In this document: in pieces, positions 10,088 to 20,393 of the stretch
Layout of the letters: every line of letters begins with the position of its first letter
Position numbering within the stretch: position 1 is the first letter of the stretch
DNA from: Hysterium pulicare CBS 123377
Lineage: Eukaryota > Ascomycota > Dothideomycetes > Hysteriales > Hysteriaceae
DNA: 49,397 nt
Direction of reading: 5' to 3'
NCBI GenBank assembly: GCA_000467715.1
Contig: AJFK01000232.1
Location: forward strand, 1 to 49,397
Notes under the pieces: generated by a model
What the model was told of the DNA's origin: nothing
The model's input: the letters and a program-made list of their open reading frames with translations, nothing else
Databases searched by the model: none
Translations under genes and position numbers: made by a program

Positions 10088-11101
10088 ATGGCTTTGGGTG
10101 CACGAACTACGCCACTTCATATACCGCTTGAGATTTTTCTCCACATTCTCGACCAATTAGTTGGGACCAAGACTGGGACTCCACCAATCGCTTATGCGCC
10201 GTCAGACCCAACTACGAAAACGTTGCGGTCATTGACTTTGGTATCGAAGCAATTATATCCGGTTGCGACCCGCTATTTGTTCTCGCATTGTCTCTACATC
10301 GACTCTGCTATACGCCTCCATCAACTACAAAGAACGCTAGGCTTTAAAGATGACATTGGACCCAACCAAACTGGGTGCCATGTCTCTTACAGCAGCAACC
10401 AAGATGAGCATCATGCCCAATCGAATGTCCAGAAATCAATAACGTCCCTCTACCTCTCGCCGAAACCATTTGGCTGGAACACATTGGCTACGCTTCCGCA
10501 GCTTGTAGGCCTTCTAGAGTTTCTAGCACCAACGCTGAGGAGATTGGCCATCAATTTGGAACCGGGCTTTGTACCTGACTTGACGGTGACATCGAGTGTT
10601 GAAAAGATTTTCTCGAGGTTGACTAGCCTCGAAGAACTCATCTGCTCCGCAGGTTGCGATGTATTCTATCGGTCGCGCCCTCCTAACCTTAAGCGACTAG
10701 CAATGGATTCATCGGGCTTGCGGACTATAAACCGATTCTTCTGTTTCGCAATTCCTTCGCTGGAGCGGCTGGTTGTCAAAAGGTGCAGCAAACTTACCCG
10801 GGAGCACATTGAATATATCTTCGACGCATATGACGGAGCCTACTTGGACGTTTTATTTGTGCATGTAGCAGCCGAACACGGTACTCCGGAGGGAAGTAGA
10901 GATTTTAAGCCCGAGGACAAGGTCCATCTCTATGAGCTAGATGTCCCGACTTCCTACTATGGCGATGAAGATGAGAGCGCAATTTGCCAAGAGTGGATTT
11001 GGCAGAAAGCACTCAAGGGTACACTATGGGCAGAAGAGGGGAGAAGAATGGAGAATTGGTCTAACATGAAAGCAAAGAGGTTGGGCCTTCAAGAGACCTA
11101 A
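10088..11101 (+). CDS. F-box domain protein
   Basis: The 337-residue frame starts at the ATG at 10088, directly before the F-box; the frame is open further up to 10019, but those 23 residues have no F-box character. The F-box spans about residues 9-70: HIPLEIFLHILDQL, an insert with Thr and Pro, then LRSLTLVSKQLYPVATRYLF. Fungal F-box proteins bind Skp1 through this segment and bring substrates to an SCF ubiquitin ligase. The rest shows loosely leucine-rich stretches (FLAPTLRRLAINLEPGFV, LTSLEELICSAG, PNLKRLAMDSSG, PSLERLVVKRCSKLT) that resemble degenerate LRRs, the usual substrate platform in this class. No intron is visible. The target is unknown. The gene ends about 70 bp before a dehydrogenase pseudogene on the other strand. 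Confidence 0.82.
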   Translation: MALGARTTPLHIPLEIFLHILDQLVGTKTGTPPIAYAPSDPTTKTLRSLTLVSKQLYPVATRYLFSHCLYIDSAIRLHQLQRTLGFKDDIGPNQTGCHVSYSSNQDEHHAQSNVQKSITSLYLSPKPFGWNTLATLPQLVGLLEFLAPTLRRLAINLEPGFVPDLTVTSSVEKIFSRLTSLEELICSAGCDVFYRSRPPNLKRLAMDSSGLRTINRFFCFAIPSLERLVVKRCSKLTREHIEYIFDAYDGAYLDVLFVHVAAEHGTPEGSRDFKPEDKVHLYELDVPTSYYGDEDESAICQEWIWQKALKGTLWAEEGRRMENWSNMKAKRLGLQET

Positions 11102-11170
11102 TGGGAAAACGGACAAGATTATTACGAACCAACTTCGAGAATCATCCTCATTCTCAATACAGTTCGGGAC

Positions 11171-12045
11171 CTATCTACGCATTCGTTCCATCCGCTGCTT
11201 CAGGTCGCATTTCCAAAACCTGTCAAACTTCTTCTCGGAAGGATGACCCTCGTGGCTCAGCTTCGCATCCAGGAACGTTGTTCTCAACAAATCTTTCCGG
11301 ACGACCTCCTCCTTTTGCTGATCCATTTCTTTGACGTCCCAAGTTGGAGTGAGATAGCGACCGCTCTAATAACATACGCTGGGTGTTCAAAGATACAGTG
11401 GAACGCTCCGACTAGATCCGGCGTGTTCTTGGTGCTCTGCTTTTTCGCAATGCCACGGTTGATGGGAAAGGCGCATATTCGGGATACCCGGCGTCCAAGA
11501 ACTCCATCAGACGAACGACACCGGCCTTGTTGATCGTGTATGCTGAAGTATCCAGCATCATCGAGAGTAATCCAGGGTTGGTAGCTACGCCAACCACAGT
11601 TCCTTTTGGCGTTATTCCATCGGGGAACTTGATGAAGTAATGGACCGCTTTAGAGGTGCCTTTAAGGCTCACGTCCTGCCGTTTTCAACATTAATCGAAG
11701 TCGAAACTTTTGAAATCCTCAAGAGCTTCCTTACAAAATGTGGGAGCACTTACAAAGTCTTTCCACCAAGATTTTGGATCCATATCCCCACTCTTTGGCC
11801 AATCGTTCCCTCCAGTCAAAACGCCAGCATTGAGAACAAGCACATCTGTGTCGTCTCGGCAGCACCTGCTTTGGCCCAAGCAGTTGAAATTCCCTGCTTC
11901 AAATCAATTCAAACCCCCAGCATCAGCGTTAATGTTTGGGGGATGCTAAACTTCCCTACGCTACGATTCCCCCCTATAATGAGCGCTTTTCCCCCCGCAG
12001 CACTGTTTCTTGGATTCTTGGGGCCCACAGCTGGATATACATCTC
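11171..12045 (-). pseudogene. Short-chain dehydrogenase/reductase (SDR) pseudogene
   Basis: Reading the minus strand, pieces of one SDR appear in order but in different frames. Near 11990 is a degenerate Rossmann start (KALIIGGNRSVGK), then an in-frame stop, then TAWAKAGAAE. Next comes TDVLVLNAGVLTGG with PKSWWKDF, where SDRs have their NAG motif. An intact intron (GTAAGTGC...ACGGCAG, about 11661-11752) then joins to DVSLKGTSKAVHYFIKF and TSAYTINKAGVVRLMEFLDA, which carries the catalytic YxxxK as Tyr-Thr-Ile-Asn-Lys. After that the frame shifts near 11480 (to NTPDLVGAF) and again near 11380 (to RYLTPTWDVKEMDQQKEEV), ending at a TAG at 11171-11173. About 40-50 residues between strand 2 and strand 4 seem lost. 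The good preservation of the intron and active site points to a recent loss; assembly errors could explain single shifts but not the deletion plus stop. Confidence 0.8.
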
Positions 12046-12861
12046 GATGCATTCCTTTCACGAATTAGCTCATTCAAATCCAGTGATCGGGATCCACTTC
12101 TTGGGTCATTGTGACGGACCGAGCTTTCTTTTTCAGGTTTAAAGAGGGTTATCTCGCGATACTCGAAGTCTGCGGATAGTGTTCGAGAAAGACTTCAGTT
12201 TTGAGCATGTTTGTTCCTTTCTAAACAAGGTTTCTTATATAAATATAAGACGTCTACCATGTGAAGTCATTGTGACTGCGAACTACGATTTCCTTAATGT
12301 TAACTCCTTTGCAGAATACTAATTGAGAGTATATATCCTGACATAGGCACTTCAAAAGTAAGCAACCAATATCAAGTGGAGTTCCACTGAATATCGAACC
12401 ATCGGGAGCTTCCAAGCGCTCCACAGATCCGTGCTTGCCAACACTATCTAACCTACATTATGCCCGAAAATAGGGCATTTCGTATCGACTCGAAGCTGGT
12501 GAAAGAACTGTGAAAGTCACCAAATCGCTTGCCTACACACTTCGCATACAGAAAACCACTTTACAATATAGGGGTTAACCTTTCCGGAACTACGAAAGAC
12601 ATACTACTCACCATACTCCCTACACCCCCACTCTTCCTTGTTATCAGCTCCACCACTTCGCTATAGCGGGGTCGCCGCTCGCCTAAGATACCTCCTGCAC
12701 TCTTCTTCTCACCCCACCATTGGCTACTACGGTACGAATTGGAGCAATTCTATCTCTTTGTCTTTCTGCATTCAAAAATCGCATAAAATGCATACTTCTA
12801 CGGTGCAACTGAACTTCCAACCCCAGAAACAGCCAGATTAGGACATACCTTAGTCACCGAA
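12046..12861. other. Intergenic, upstream of the 2OG oxygenase gene
   Basis: No gene recognised. The right part is pyrimidine-rich, as expected of a fungal promoter and 5' leader for the gene starting at 12862. Confidence 0.45.
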
Positions 12862-14199
12862 ATGCCAGGTCAATCTCTGGCCCCACCAATTCTCGATTTC
12901 TCCGGTATCTCCTACATCTCTCTCCTTCGTCAGTAGCAATTGATTCTAATCAATTCGATAGCGTTTTACAGCGAAGATGCTTCCGCCAAACAAAAGCTAG
13001 TCGATGATGTGCGAAGCTGTTGTCTGCACAATGGCTTCTTCCAGATTACGGGGCATTCTGTGCCTTTGGAGCTCCAGGATAAGATAATGGCATGGAATAA
13101 GAAGTTTTTTGACTTGCCATTGGAGGACAAGATGAAGGTTGGAAAAGGTATGTGATTGTCTCCTTTGCTTCAACCCTTTGGCGTCTTTCCACTACCCTAG
13201 TTTGAGGTAGAGAACCAAAAGGTTCATCTCCCAGGTCTGTATTCAGATATTTCACATAAAGCTTTTGGGGCCTTTTACTTGACTTTTGAGATATATTTGA
13301 GTCACTATGTCGAGCCTGATATAACCCAAATCCTAATCTTCAACACCATTACTGATAGTAAAATCCACACAGATACCTCCAACACCTGGAACCGCGGCTA
13401 CGAGCTCCTCCGCTCCCAAATCCTCGAACCCGGCACCAATCCCGAGTTAAAAGAAGGCTTCTACATCGGCGACGAGATCTCCAAAACCCATCCCTACTTC
13501 GTAAACCGTAAACTCAATTCTGGGCCCAACGTCTGGCCTTCCGCCTCTGACCTCCCAAACGTCGACGACTTTGCAGACACGGCAATGACATACTATCACT
13601 CTGTGGTCGCACTGGCAAAGGATATACTCAAAGTACTGGCACTGACGTTGGACCTGCCGGAATCGTGGTTCGATGAGTTCAGCACCGGTGCAGTGGCTAC
13701 AATGCGTTTACTGCATTATCCGACGCAGCCGAAAGACTCGGATGAGAAGTTGACGAGGGGAATCGGGGCGCATACCGATTTCGGCACTATCACGCTTCTT
13801 CTCCAAGATACGGTCTCTGGGCTTCAAGTCTTCGATTACCCAACGAAAGAGTGGGTTGATGTTATGCCGATTCGTGGCGCTTTCGTTGTGAATCTAGGGA
13901 ATTTGATGATGAGGTGGTCGAATGATAAGTATATTTCCAATCTGCACAGGGTGATTAATAGGAGTGGGGAGGAGAGGTATTCTATCCCGGTGTTCTTTTC
14001 CGGCAATCCGGATTTCGTCGTGAAATGCTTGCCGAATTGTAGGAAGGAGGGGGAGGAGGAGAAGTATGGGCCGATTACGGTTGAGCAGGCCGTGCTTGGA
14101 GGATATGCTGATAGTTATGGTCGGGCGGAGAGGTTTAAGAAGGGTGAGAAGGATGTGAAGGAACCTGCTGTTGCGGCGAAAGCTGTCGAGGTTGCCTAA
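12862..14199 (+). CDS. 2-oxoglutarate/Fe(II)-dependent oxygenase, isopenicillin-N-synthase-like, three exons
   Basis: Exons 12862-12904, 12962-13147 and 13373-14199 give 351 residues in phase. The amino part has the DIOX_N domain (PPILDFS, then LVDDVRSCCLHNGFFQITGH). The carboxy domain holds the full iron and cosubstrate set: His210-x-Asp212 in IGAHTDFGTITLLLQD, distal His268 in ISNLHRVI, and Arg278-x-Ser280 in RYSIPVFF for 2-oxoglutarate. The family hydroxylates, desaturates or cyclises small molecules in the cytosol; members act in secondary metabolism, flavonoid-like breakdown and gibberellin-type pathways, and the substrate cannot be told here. The join at exon 2/3 restores the usual NTWNRGYELLRSQ segment. 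The second intron (225 nt) is long for this window and might hide a small extra exon. A broken SDR lies upstream, but no biosynthetic backbone gene is nearby. Confidence 0.88.
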
Positions 14200-14488
14200 T
14201 GTTCTGTAAGTGTGGTATTGTACAGTTACTTCAAATCATTCATCACGTTTTCTCAAAAGATTTAGAAAGGTTTCAGGTACAGCAGACATATCTCTGCGTG
14301 CTTTTTAATTAATTACGTGCCGTATCGTCTAGATACCCACCAAAGAGCAGCCCTGAGGCCATTTTCGAACACCACCGCTATGCAACAAAGGACGTATATC
14401 TATGCAGTCTATCATCAGAACGATGGATTGAAACAAAGAAATTAACGCAAACCAACTCCAGTCAGACGATCCAGCTGGAAGATTTCAC

Positions 14489-16324
14489 TCAGCATGAGCA
14501 GCTAGAACCCAGTGCACTGAAGGAGTTATTCCCTCGAGAAGGCGGTCGCTGGTCATCATCATCATCTGAGTCGTCAGAGTCAGTATCAGAATCATACAGC
14601 TCAAAGCGGGGCTCAGGGTATGTTCCCTCACCTTGATACTCATCTAACAGTTGATTGGCCTTGGCGTGATCCGGATCCAGCAGGGCCTTCTCGGTATCGG
14701 CTTCATTGTCGGAATCGGAATCAAGATCGATGATTTCATCCTGGCCTGGTGGAAGGGGTACTGTGGCGGCGACCTCGGCGTCATCTTCCTGGTCCTCATC
14801 AGACTCATTCTCGACGTCCTCAGAGTCATCCTCCCATGGACACTTCTTGACGCCAGCGGTATCAGGATACATTTTAATCCAGTCCTTCACAATATTTTTG
14901 CCCTCGCTGCGCAACCAGGATGCATTCATCCCATTCATTGCCGTCTTCATAAGACGACGTGCAATGATGCACTCGGGAGAATAAGCTAATCGTAAGTACT
15001 CTGGATCAACTGCCGCCTCGAAGGTTTGCTTCAGTGTCCGATCAAGCTCGCCCTTTGGAGTAATATTTGCGAGGGTCTCATCCTCCTCGTCACGATCTTC
15101 ACCGTCATCCTCAAGCCAGAGCCACATTGGTGGCGCACAGCTCATAAACTTTGGAGCGAAGACAGCAGAGTCCCAGTCGAGAACGCCAGTGATCTCAAGA
15201 GTAGTCTCATCTTTGATCTCGACGAGGAGGTTTCGGGCTTGGAAGTCGAGATGGCAGAGGTGGAAAACGTCCGTATCAGGAAAGAAGCCCAGGTCTGCAA
15301 TTGCTTCTGCGACAATCATAAGATTATCCCAGGCGGGGTCATCCAGCATAAGTTCACCGTCAACACCCTCGCACTCGTATGCTTTCCAGCGCTTGCACTG
15401 CTCGAGGATCAACTCTAACGTTGTCTGGGGCTTGGAGGGATATGACAGCGATGGATTCCAAGACGGGACGATTCGACTGGGGACACTGAATTTGCTGATT
15501 TGACATGATTCCTTCGACGCATTGACGAGAGCATAGCCCGGGGCTACAACACCAGCACAAGGGCTCGTAGTCTTTTGTAGCTCCATGACGATTTTTGCGA
15601 CTCCTTGTGTCAGAGAGACCATCTGAGCAAGGTTAAGATCCTCGAAAATCTGGGTAAGATTGCTGCCGGGAAGTCGCGCCTGAAGGGAGTAAGGTGACCC
15701 GAGCGGATTGATCTGTGTCATGTCCAGTTTGATGACCTTGGGGATTGGGAGGGAAGTATGGTTGGCAACATATCGGAGCATAGCAATGTCCCACGCAATC
15801 CACTCATTGTCTTCGCTATACCAGCGAGGAATGCGAAGAATGTACTTTGAAGTCTCTTTCATCCACGATTTAGTCGACCTAAAGCCAAAGAGCCATTGGG
15901 AAAGCTCAAGGAACCATCGGGCAGAAAATCGAGCTGGGGATGGAGGCGCGACGGTGACGCCAACGATGCGGTTGAAGCCACCACCTTTGATGTGTTCAAT
16001 GCTGAATGCTTCTGGTAACTCCTCGGGCCAGAGTAGCCGGCAGAGCTGGTCAACACGACTTTGGTAAGTATCAAATGCCTCTTGGCCGTAGGTGACGGTC
16101 GAGGAGCTCTGTATAGACATAGCATCTTCATCATCTGAAGCAGCATCATCATCTTCGGCATCTCCTGGAAGATGTTCCTGGTCGGCTGCTTCATCCTTCG
16201 GAGTTGAGGGAAGGGGAATGTCCTCGGGTTGACCGCCCGGAGACATAGGACCAGTCATCAAAGGATGTTGGTCCGGCGCGATTGCATCCATCGAGGACGG
16301 TAGGGGAGCAGTAAGCCCAGACAT
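14489..16324 (-). CDS. APH-like phosphotransferase with acidic tails (paralogue 1)
   Basis: Single exon, 611 codons from the ATG at 16324. The core matches the phosphotransferase enzyme (APH) family, which has a kinase-like fold: KGGGFNRIVGVTV for the nucleotide loop region, YILRIPRW for strand 3, the catalytic loop HLDFQARNLLV (His358, Asp360, Asn365) and the metal-binding DWDSAVFAP (Asp383 region). Some family members phosphorylate small molecules (choline, aminoglycosides, fructosamine), but fungal copies are numerous and mostly uncharacterised. Both ends are strongly acidic and low in complexity: residues about 40-75 (EDDDAASDDEDAM) and the last about 110 residues, rich in Asp, Ser and Glu (DSDTDSDDSDDDDD). 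The arginine in RIPR replaces the lysine of classical kinases, which is common in APH proteins. It is a clear paralogue of the gene at 20394-21917 and the two enclose two small Cys/His proteins. Confidence 0.85.
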   Translation of the reverse strand: MSGLTAPLPSSMDAIAPDQHPLMTGPMSPGGQPEDIPLPSTPKDEAADQEHLPGDAEDDDAASDDEDAMSIQSSSTVTYGQEAFDTYQSRVDQLCRLLWPEELPEAFSIEHIKGGGFNRIVGVTVAPPSPARFSARWFLELSQWLFGFRSTKSWMKETSKYILRIPRWYSEDNEWIAWDIAMLRYVANHTSLPIPKVIKLDMTQINPLGSPYSLQARLPGSNLTQIFEDLNLAQMVSLTQGVAKIVMELQKTTSPCAGVVAPGYALVNASKESCQISKFSVPSRIVPSWNPSLSYPSKPQTTLELILEQCKRWKAYECEGVDGELMLDDPAWDNLMIVAEAIADLGFFPDTDVFHLCHLDFQARNLLVEIKDETTLEITGVLDWDSAVFAPKFMSCAPPMWLWLEDDGEDRDEEDETLANITPKGELDRTLKQTFEAAVDPEYLRLAYSPECIIARRLMKTAMNGMNASWLRSEGKNIVKDWIKMYPDTAGVKKCPWEDDSEDVENESDEDQEDDAEVAATVPLPPGQDEIIDLDSDSDNEADTEKALLDPDHAKANQLLDEYQGEGTYPEPRFELYDSDTDSDDSDDDDDQRPPSRGNNSFSALGSSCSC

Positions 16325-17832
16325 TGCTGGTATTCACTAATACCTGGAATACTGAAGTAGTTCGTTCGAATGTTTGGGATTGTGCCAGTGGTTGGTGCTT
16401 AGAGGTTAATTGATGAGAAAGTTTTCCTGAAGAAAGAAGAAGATTTGAGGGAACACTCCTAGCTTATATTCTGTTAATTAGAAGAATTTACTTCACGGGT
16501 ACTTCTTTGAATGTTCTGTGCATCTACAATGTCTGCGCGAAGGTGAATCGAAATTTAGTTGAGTGTGTGTACAACGCGTTGTCTCGTTCTCAGGGAAGGT
16601 GAGACAAAGGAAGAGACGTTCCTAACGACGTTCAAGCATATGAGTTCTTTATTTGAAAGAATAACTATCCTTGTTAGCAGGGTTCTTTGTTGGAGTGATT
16701 TCGCATTTCGAAATCTTCGTGAAGGGAAAATCTAAAGGAGAAGGAACTTGAACGTGATAAATAAGGATGCCAAGACTTGCTGACTTAGCAAACCCACCTA
16801 CAACCCCTTCTTGTGAACTCAACGACAAACTCCGACCTTCACTTCATCATCGTTAAACTGCTAGCACGAGTTCTCTTCTACATGTCCCTAGGTGGTTAGA
16901 AAGGCTCAATACGAAAGTCATCGAAGAACAATCTGCTAGTGGGTGATCGTTTGCCCAGCGGCAAGCAAACGAATTCTTTGCGAACAACTTTTTAGCTGAC
17001 TCTCATTGGAGTTCTCCATAGATCTTACCTTTCAATCCATACAGCGAACTGATTAACGTGATTATCTCTTTGCGTTCTGCAAATCCATAAATCAAGTATA
17101 AGACTTCTTCTCCTTTAGACCACAAGGGTTAAACGTACTGAAATTTAAGTAATTTAGACATAAACTGGCGGCGTTGAGGTATTCGAAACCTGATTTCCAT
17201 TTAATATTTGAAATAACGCACTTGAATTTGACGCCAGAAATGACACCCACCCGTTGATTTTATCTTCTCTATGGTCACACATAATCTTGGAAATGCCCTA
17301 AAATCACCTACGACTGATATTTCTCATGAGTATGTATTTACTATTAATCGCTACCTTATGATCGCACTAGTAATTTCATGGGTATTGCCGGTTCTTTCAT
17401 CGAATTCATCGAATTCATCAATGATAGCATTGAAGCCCGCCCTCAACCTACACTCAGATAACAGTACTCACCAATTTCAGAAGAAGTCAACGCTAAGTCC
17501 TTTCCATCGTCCACTTCCTTATTTTCTCACTGCCATCACGTTGTGAATGCGGTTCGCTCATTCCCTGCGAATGCCCCCTATCACTTGACGACGGATATCA
17601 TTGTTTCTTCACAACCTCATTGTTAGAATTCTATATTCACTACTGTTCATTACGATTCACCTTAAGTGGTTCCCCAGAGGTCATATAAAAATCGACATGC
17701 TTTTCCAGTGTCTTTTATTCTGCATCAATCAACTACCACGGCCCCTACCTACATACCACGACTCCACTTCTCCAACGAACCCCTCAAAGCAACCGCAACT
17801 TCAAGAACCTACTTCCCTTCTAAGTTTCCATC
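16325..17832. other. Long intergenic interval between APH-like gene and mini zinc-binding protein gene
   Basis: About 1.5 kb of AT-rich sequence with dense stops. It lies between divergent genes and should contain both promoters. Only a small 9-bp repeat run (17396-17421) stands out. The last 100 bases before 17833 are rich in CCA and CAA, like a 5' leader. Confidence 0.45.
17396..17421. repeat. Short tandem repeat, 9-bp unit, about three copies
   Basis: The unit ttcatcgaa is repeated directly at 17396-17404 and 17405-17413 and partly again from 17414. It lies in non-coding DNA and is probably a replication-slippage microsatellite without function. Confidence 0.75.
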
Positions 17833-18072
17833 ATGCCTCGAATGACGAAGGGTGCAACCACACATCACTGCCCTTTGGATGGTAAAGGCCAGGGCAATTG
17901 TGATGAAGTCGGCGGTTTCTGCAAAGTGCATCAAAAATACTGCCTAGAACATAAGTGGTACGGAACAAAAAACCAAGAGTGCCCGAAGTGCAAGCGGAAG
18001 CGGGAGATGGATGCAAAGCGCGCAAAAGAAGCTGCCGAAGCTGCAGCAAAGGCAAAGCCAAAGAAGAAGTAA
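17833..18072 (+). CDS. Small Cys/His-rich protein, probable zinc binder (copy 1, 79 aa)
   Basis: A complete 79-codon frame from the ATG at 17833. I know no named family for it. Eight candidate metal ligands are present: Cys13, Cys23, Cys30, His33, Cys37, His40, Cys50 and Cys53. The spacing of the last six (C-x2-H-x3-C-x2-H-x9-C-x2-C) is almost identical in the protein at 19159-19383. Both also start with a basic stretch and a TTH(H/Y)CP motif. Such spacing can hold two zinc ions in a RING- or treble-clef-like fold, but that is inference. After residue 53 there is a charged, alanine-rich helix (AKRAKEAAEAAAKAKPKKK) that may bind nucleic acid or act as a nuclear signal. No signal peptide, so it is probably intracellular. 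The codon pattern and the conservation between the copies argue that it is a real gene despite its size. Confidence 0.72.
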   Translation: MPRMTKGATTHHCPLDGKGQGNCDEVGGFCKVHQKYCLEHKWYGTKNQECPKCKRKREMDAKRAKEAAEAAAKAKPKKK

Positions 18073-19158
18073 GCTGGCTAATTCTAGGCTATGCATGATT
18101 AGCATTCCCGTTAGATGCTAGTCAGCGTGCAAAATACAACCAATGGAGCATGGTTTACAACCAATGGTCCTTGATCAGTTGTAGCCTTCCCGCCGGTATT
18201 TTCTTTTCCTCAGGTACATCATCTTATTCTGAGGACGAAACTTGATCGGCAATTCCGTCCATTTCCTTCTGAGTGTACCTACCCATCCCTTCGACGGGCG
18301 TCAATCGACAGTGCACTTATACGACTATCAACAATTCAATCAGGACCCGATCTAACGGCCAACTCTTCAATCGGGTCTAGAGTGATTTATATTCTCACGA
18401 CTTCTGGTTTTGCTCCCTCACACTGAGATTCCGGTATTTTGACATTCGCCTCGCGACATATACCGGGTCAGGACTCCTACGTTTAGTAGTTTGAGTGGGC
18501 TTTGCGATAATCCCCTTTACCTCTGCCCTAATGCCCCTACTTTCATTTACATAGACTGGTCGGTCGGTAGAAACGGATTCTACAACTTACATAAAAAGAA
18601 CAAAAATACAACCCCCACTTTCCCCCAAGATTGTTTTCATAGATGACCAAGTAATATGTGATGAATCCACATTTAGCCCCTGAAAGTCGCATGTCTTTTC
18701 TGAGTTCGTTGGTCGCCTTCGTGACTTGATCACATACGCCGGACCGGATCGGTAATTGGTCTGAGACTGAGTCTACAGGGCCTCATTTCTTTTATAAACC
18801 CGTTTATTGTTTTCCTTTGTGTTTCAGCATAGTCACTAGGATTCACCCAAATCACTCAAATTAAAAGATTTTCAAGGACCTCATTTCACTATCATGGTCA
18901 CGTCGTGCCGCACAAAATGATTCAGGGGTACTAGACATTGAGACAATTCACTGTGCATGTACAAAGTATGACCCTCCGACTACAACGTTCACTACAAGTC
19001 ACACTCAAACTGCTTTCTAGAATGCATAAGGGCTGGCGTATTACGGTATACTCTCCGCACATTCTATCAACCATAGGCCACCTACCAACCTACAACTACT
19101 CTCCACGCTCCATACGCATCAACTAGGACAGAACCGAGCTCGAACCGAAGAATACGAA
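18073..19158. other. Intergenic between the two small Cys/His protein genes
   Basis: About 1.1 kb, AT-rich, with stops in every frame. It lies between two genes transcribed in the same direction. I see no third copy of the Cys/His motif and no repeat linking the two flanks. Confidence 0.45.
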
Positions 19159-19383
19159 ATGGGTAAAATTGGTGTCAAAACTACCCACTACTGCCCGGGT
19201 GCGAAGAACCGTATTGGCTATATCCCCGCCGGCGGCTGCAAGAAGAATTACGCCTCCGGCAACAGCTACTACTGCAAGACTCATCAGGTAGGCTGCCCTG
19301 TTCATACGGACGAATTCCATTTAGCAAATGAGGATTGCCCTAGTTGTGCCACGGTTGCCTATATCGCTAGTATGAAGAAGTAG
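19159..19383 (+). CDS. Small Cys/His-rich protein, probable zinc binder (copy 2, 74 aa)
   Basis: A complete 74-codon frame from the ATG at 19159. It shares with the protein at 17833-18072 the opening KTTHYCP and the eight-ligand pattern: Cys12, Cys27, Cys38, His41, Cys45, His48, Cys59, Cys62, with C-x2-H-x3-C-x2-H-x10-C-x2-C at the end. Differences are a longer loop between the first three cysteines (IPAGGCKKNYASGNSYYC) and the absence of the Lys/Ala helix at the carboxy end, which here is short and ends MKK. Apart from the ligands and a few flanking residues the two are strongly diverged, so the duplication is old or the genes evolve fast. There is no signal peptide. It converges on the second APH-like gene, whose stop is about 1 kb downstream. 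Function unknown. Confidence 0.72.
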   Translation: MGKIGVKTTHYCPGAKNRIGYIPAGGCKKNYASGNSYYCKTHQVGCPVHTDEFHLANEDCPSCATVAYIASMKK

Positions 19384-20393
19384 ACAGCTTCGTTCGGGAC
19401 TTTAGGGGGCTGATCAAGCTGCTGGCTAATCGCTCTTGATTACCCCACAAAAGTTCCTTAATGATAGGCCCGTGTCTATTTCCGGATCGAATATCCTTAT
19501 TTGCTAGGCCTTCAGATGAGCATTACTACATTTGGGTCTCTTCCACACTACTACCTATCCGATTGACGACTCTTAGTTACTAGGGCATAGAATGATGCAT
19601 CTTATTGGGGGGCTGTCAGCTCTCCTCTTCTCTAACATTGGGTGTCTGGCTGCTTCTTTCGCAGCTTTACGTCGGACTCCCATTCACTTTGGTCGAGTCG
19701 GTCCATAGATACCCCCTTCTTCATATACACCGGGCTGATAGACGACGTTCTATCCTTAGAATTTAGAAAATACACAAAAATCCCATTCCCTAAGTTTGAT
19801 GTCTACGCAAACATGAGTGACACCGTGCCATATGATGTGCTTTTTCTGCTAATACAAAGGAACGCTTCCTGAGTGCGCCGTCCAAGCCTGTGTCAGACCT
19901 AGGATGTAACTTGAATATTTAAAGAAGAAGAATGAAATCCTGAAATAAGCAAGTGAAGTTATAGAATGATCGCTAGCCCCCCCTTTTCTCGTTCACAACA
20001 GCATTCTCATGTAGAATCAGTTCTGCGATGCACTTAGAGAAATGGGACACTTAGAGAAAGCTAATTGAAATCATTAGAAGGAGAACTTATTGGCTCTTGT
20101 TATCTATCAGGCACTCGCAATATGCAGCCAGGTGGTCATTGATGAAATCCTATCGCAACGCAAGCTCAGCTCAGCGAAATGCGTTCTTATGCTGTCCATA
20201 TAACATATACAGAAGAAGAAATAAATAGACCAGACTTTGCTAAGGGATTAGCATGGGCAACTAGCGTCTAACGCTCTTAAGGGGTTAGTCTCTCAGGGAG
20301 GCGTGTGCGGCTATTACTCACCCTCTTCATCCGAAAAGTTTCCGTCATCTCCTGGCAGAGGAAACTGAGTAGGATTGTAATTGAAGTCTTCCA
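19384..20393. other. Intergenic between convergent small gene and APH-like gene 2
   Basis: About 1 kb of AT-rich 3' flanking sequence for both neighbours. One 76-codon frame (19642-19872) has no recognisable features. Nothing else seen. Confidence 0.45.

Noticed and set aside
11171-14199. Secondary-metabolite gene cluster (oxygenase, SDR, F-box, nearby transporters)
   Set aside because: No polyketide synthase, NRPS, terpene cyclase or prenyltransferase is present in the window, and the SDR is broken. Isolated oxidoreductases are common in fungal genomes.
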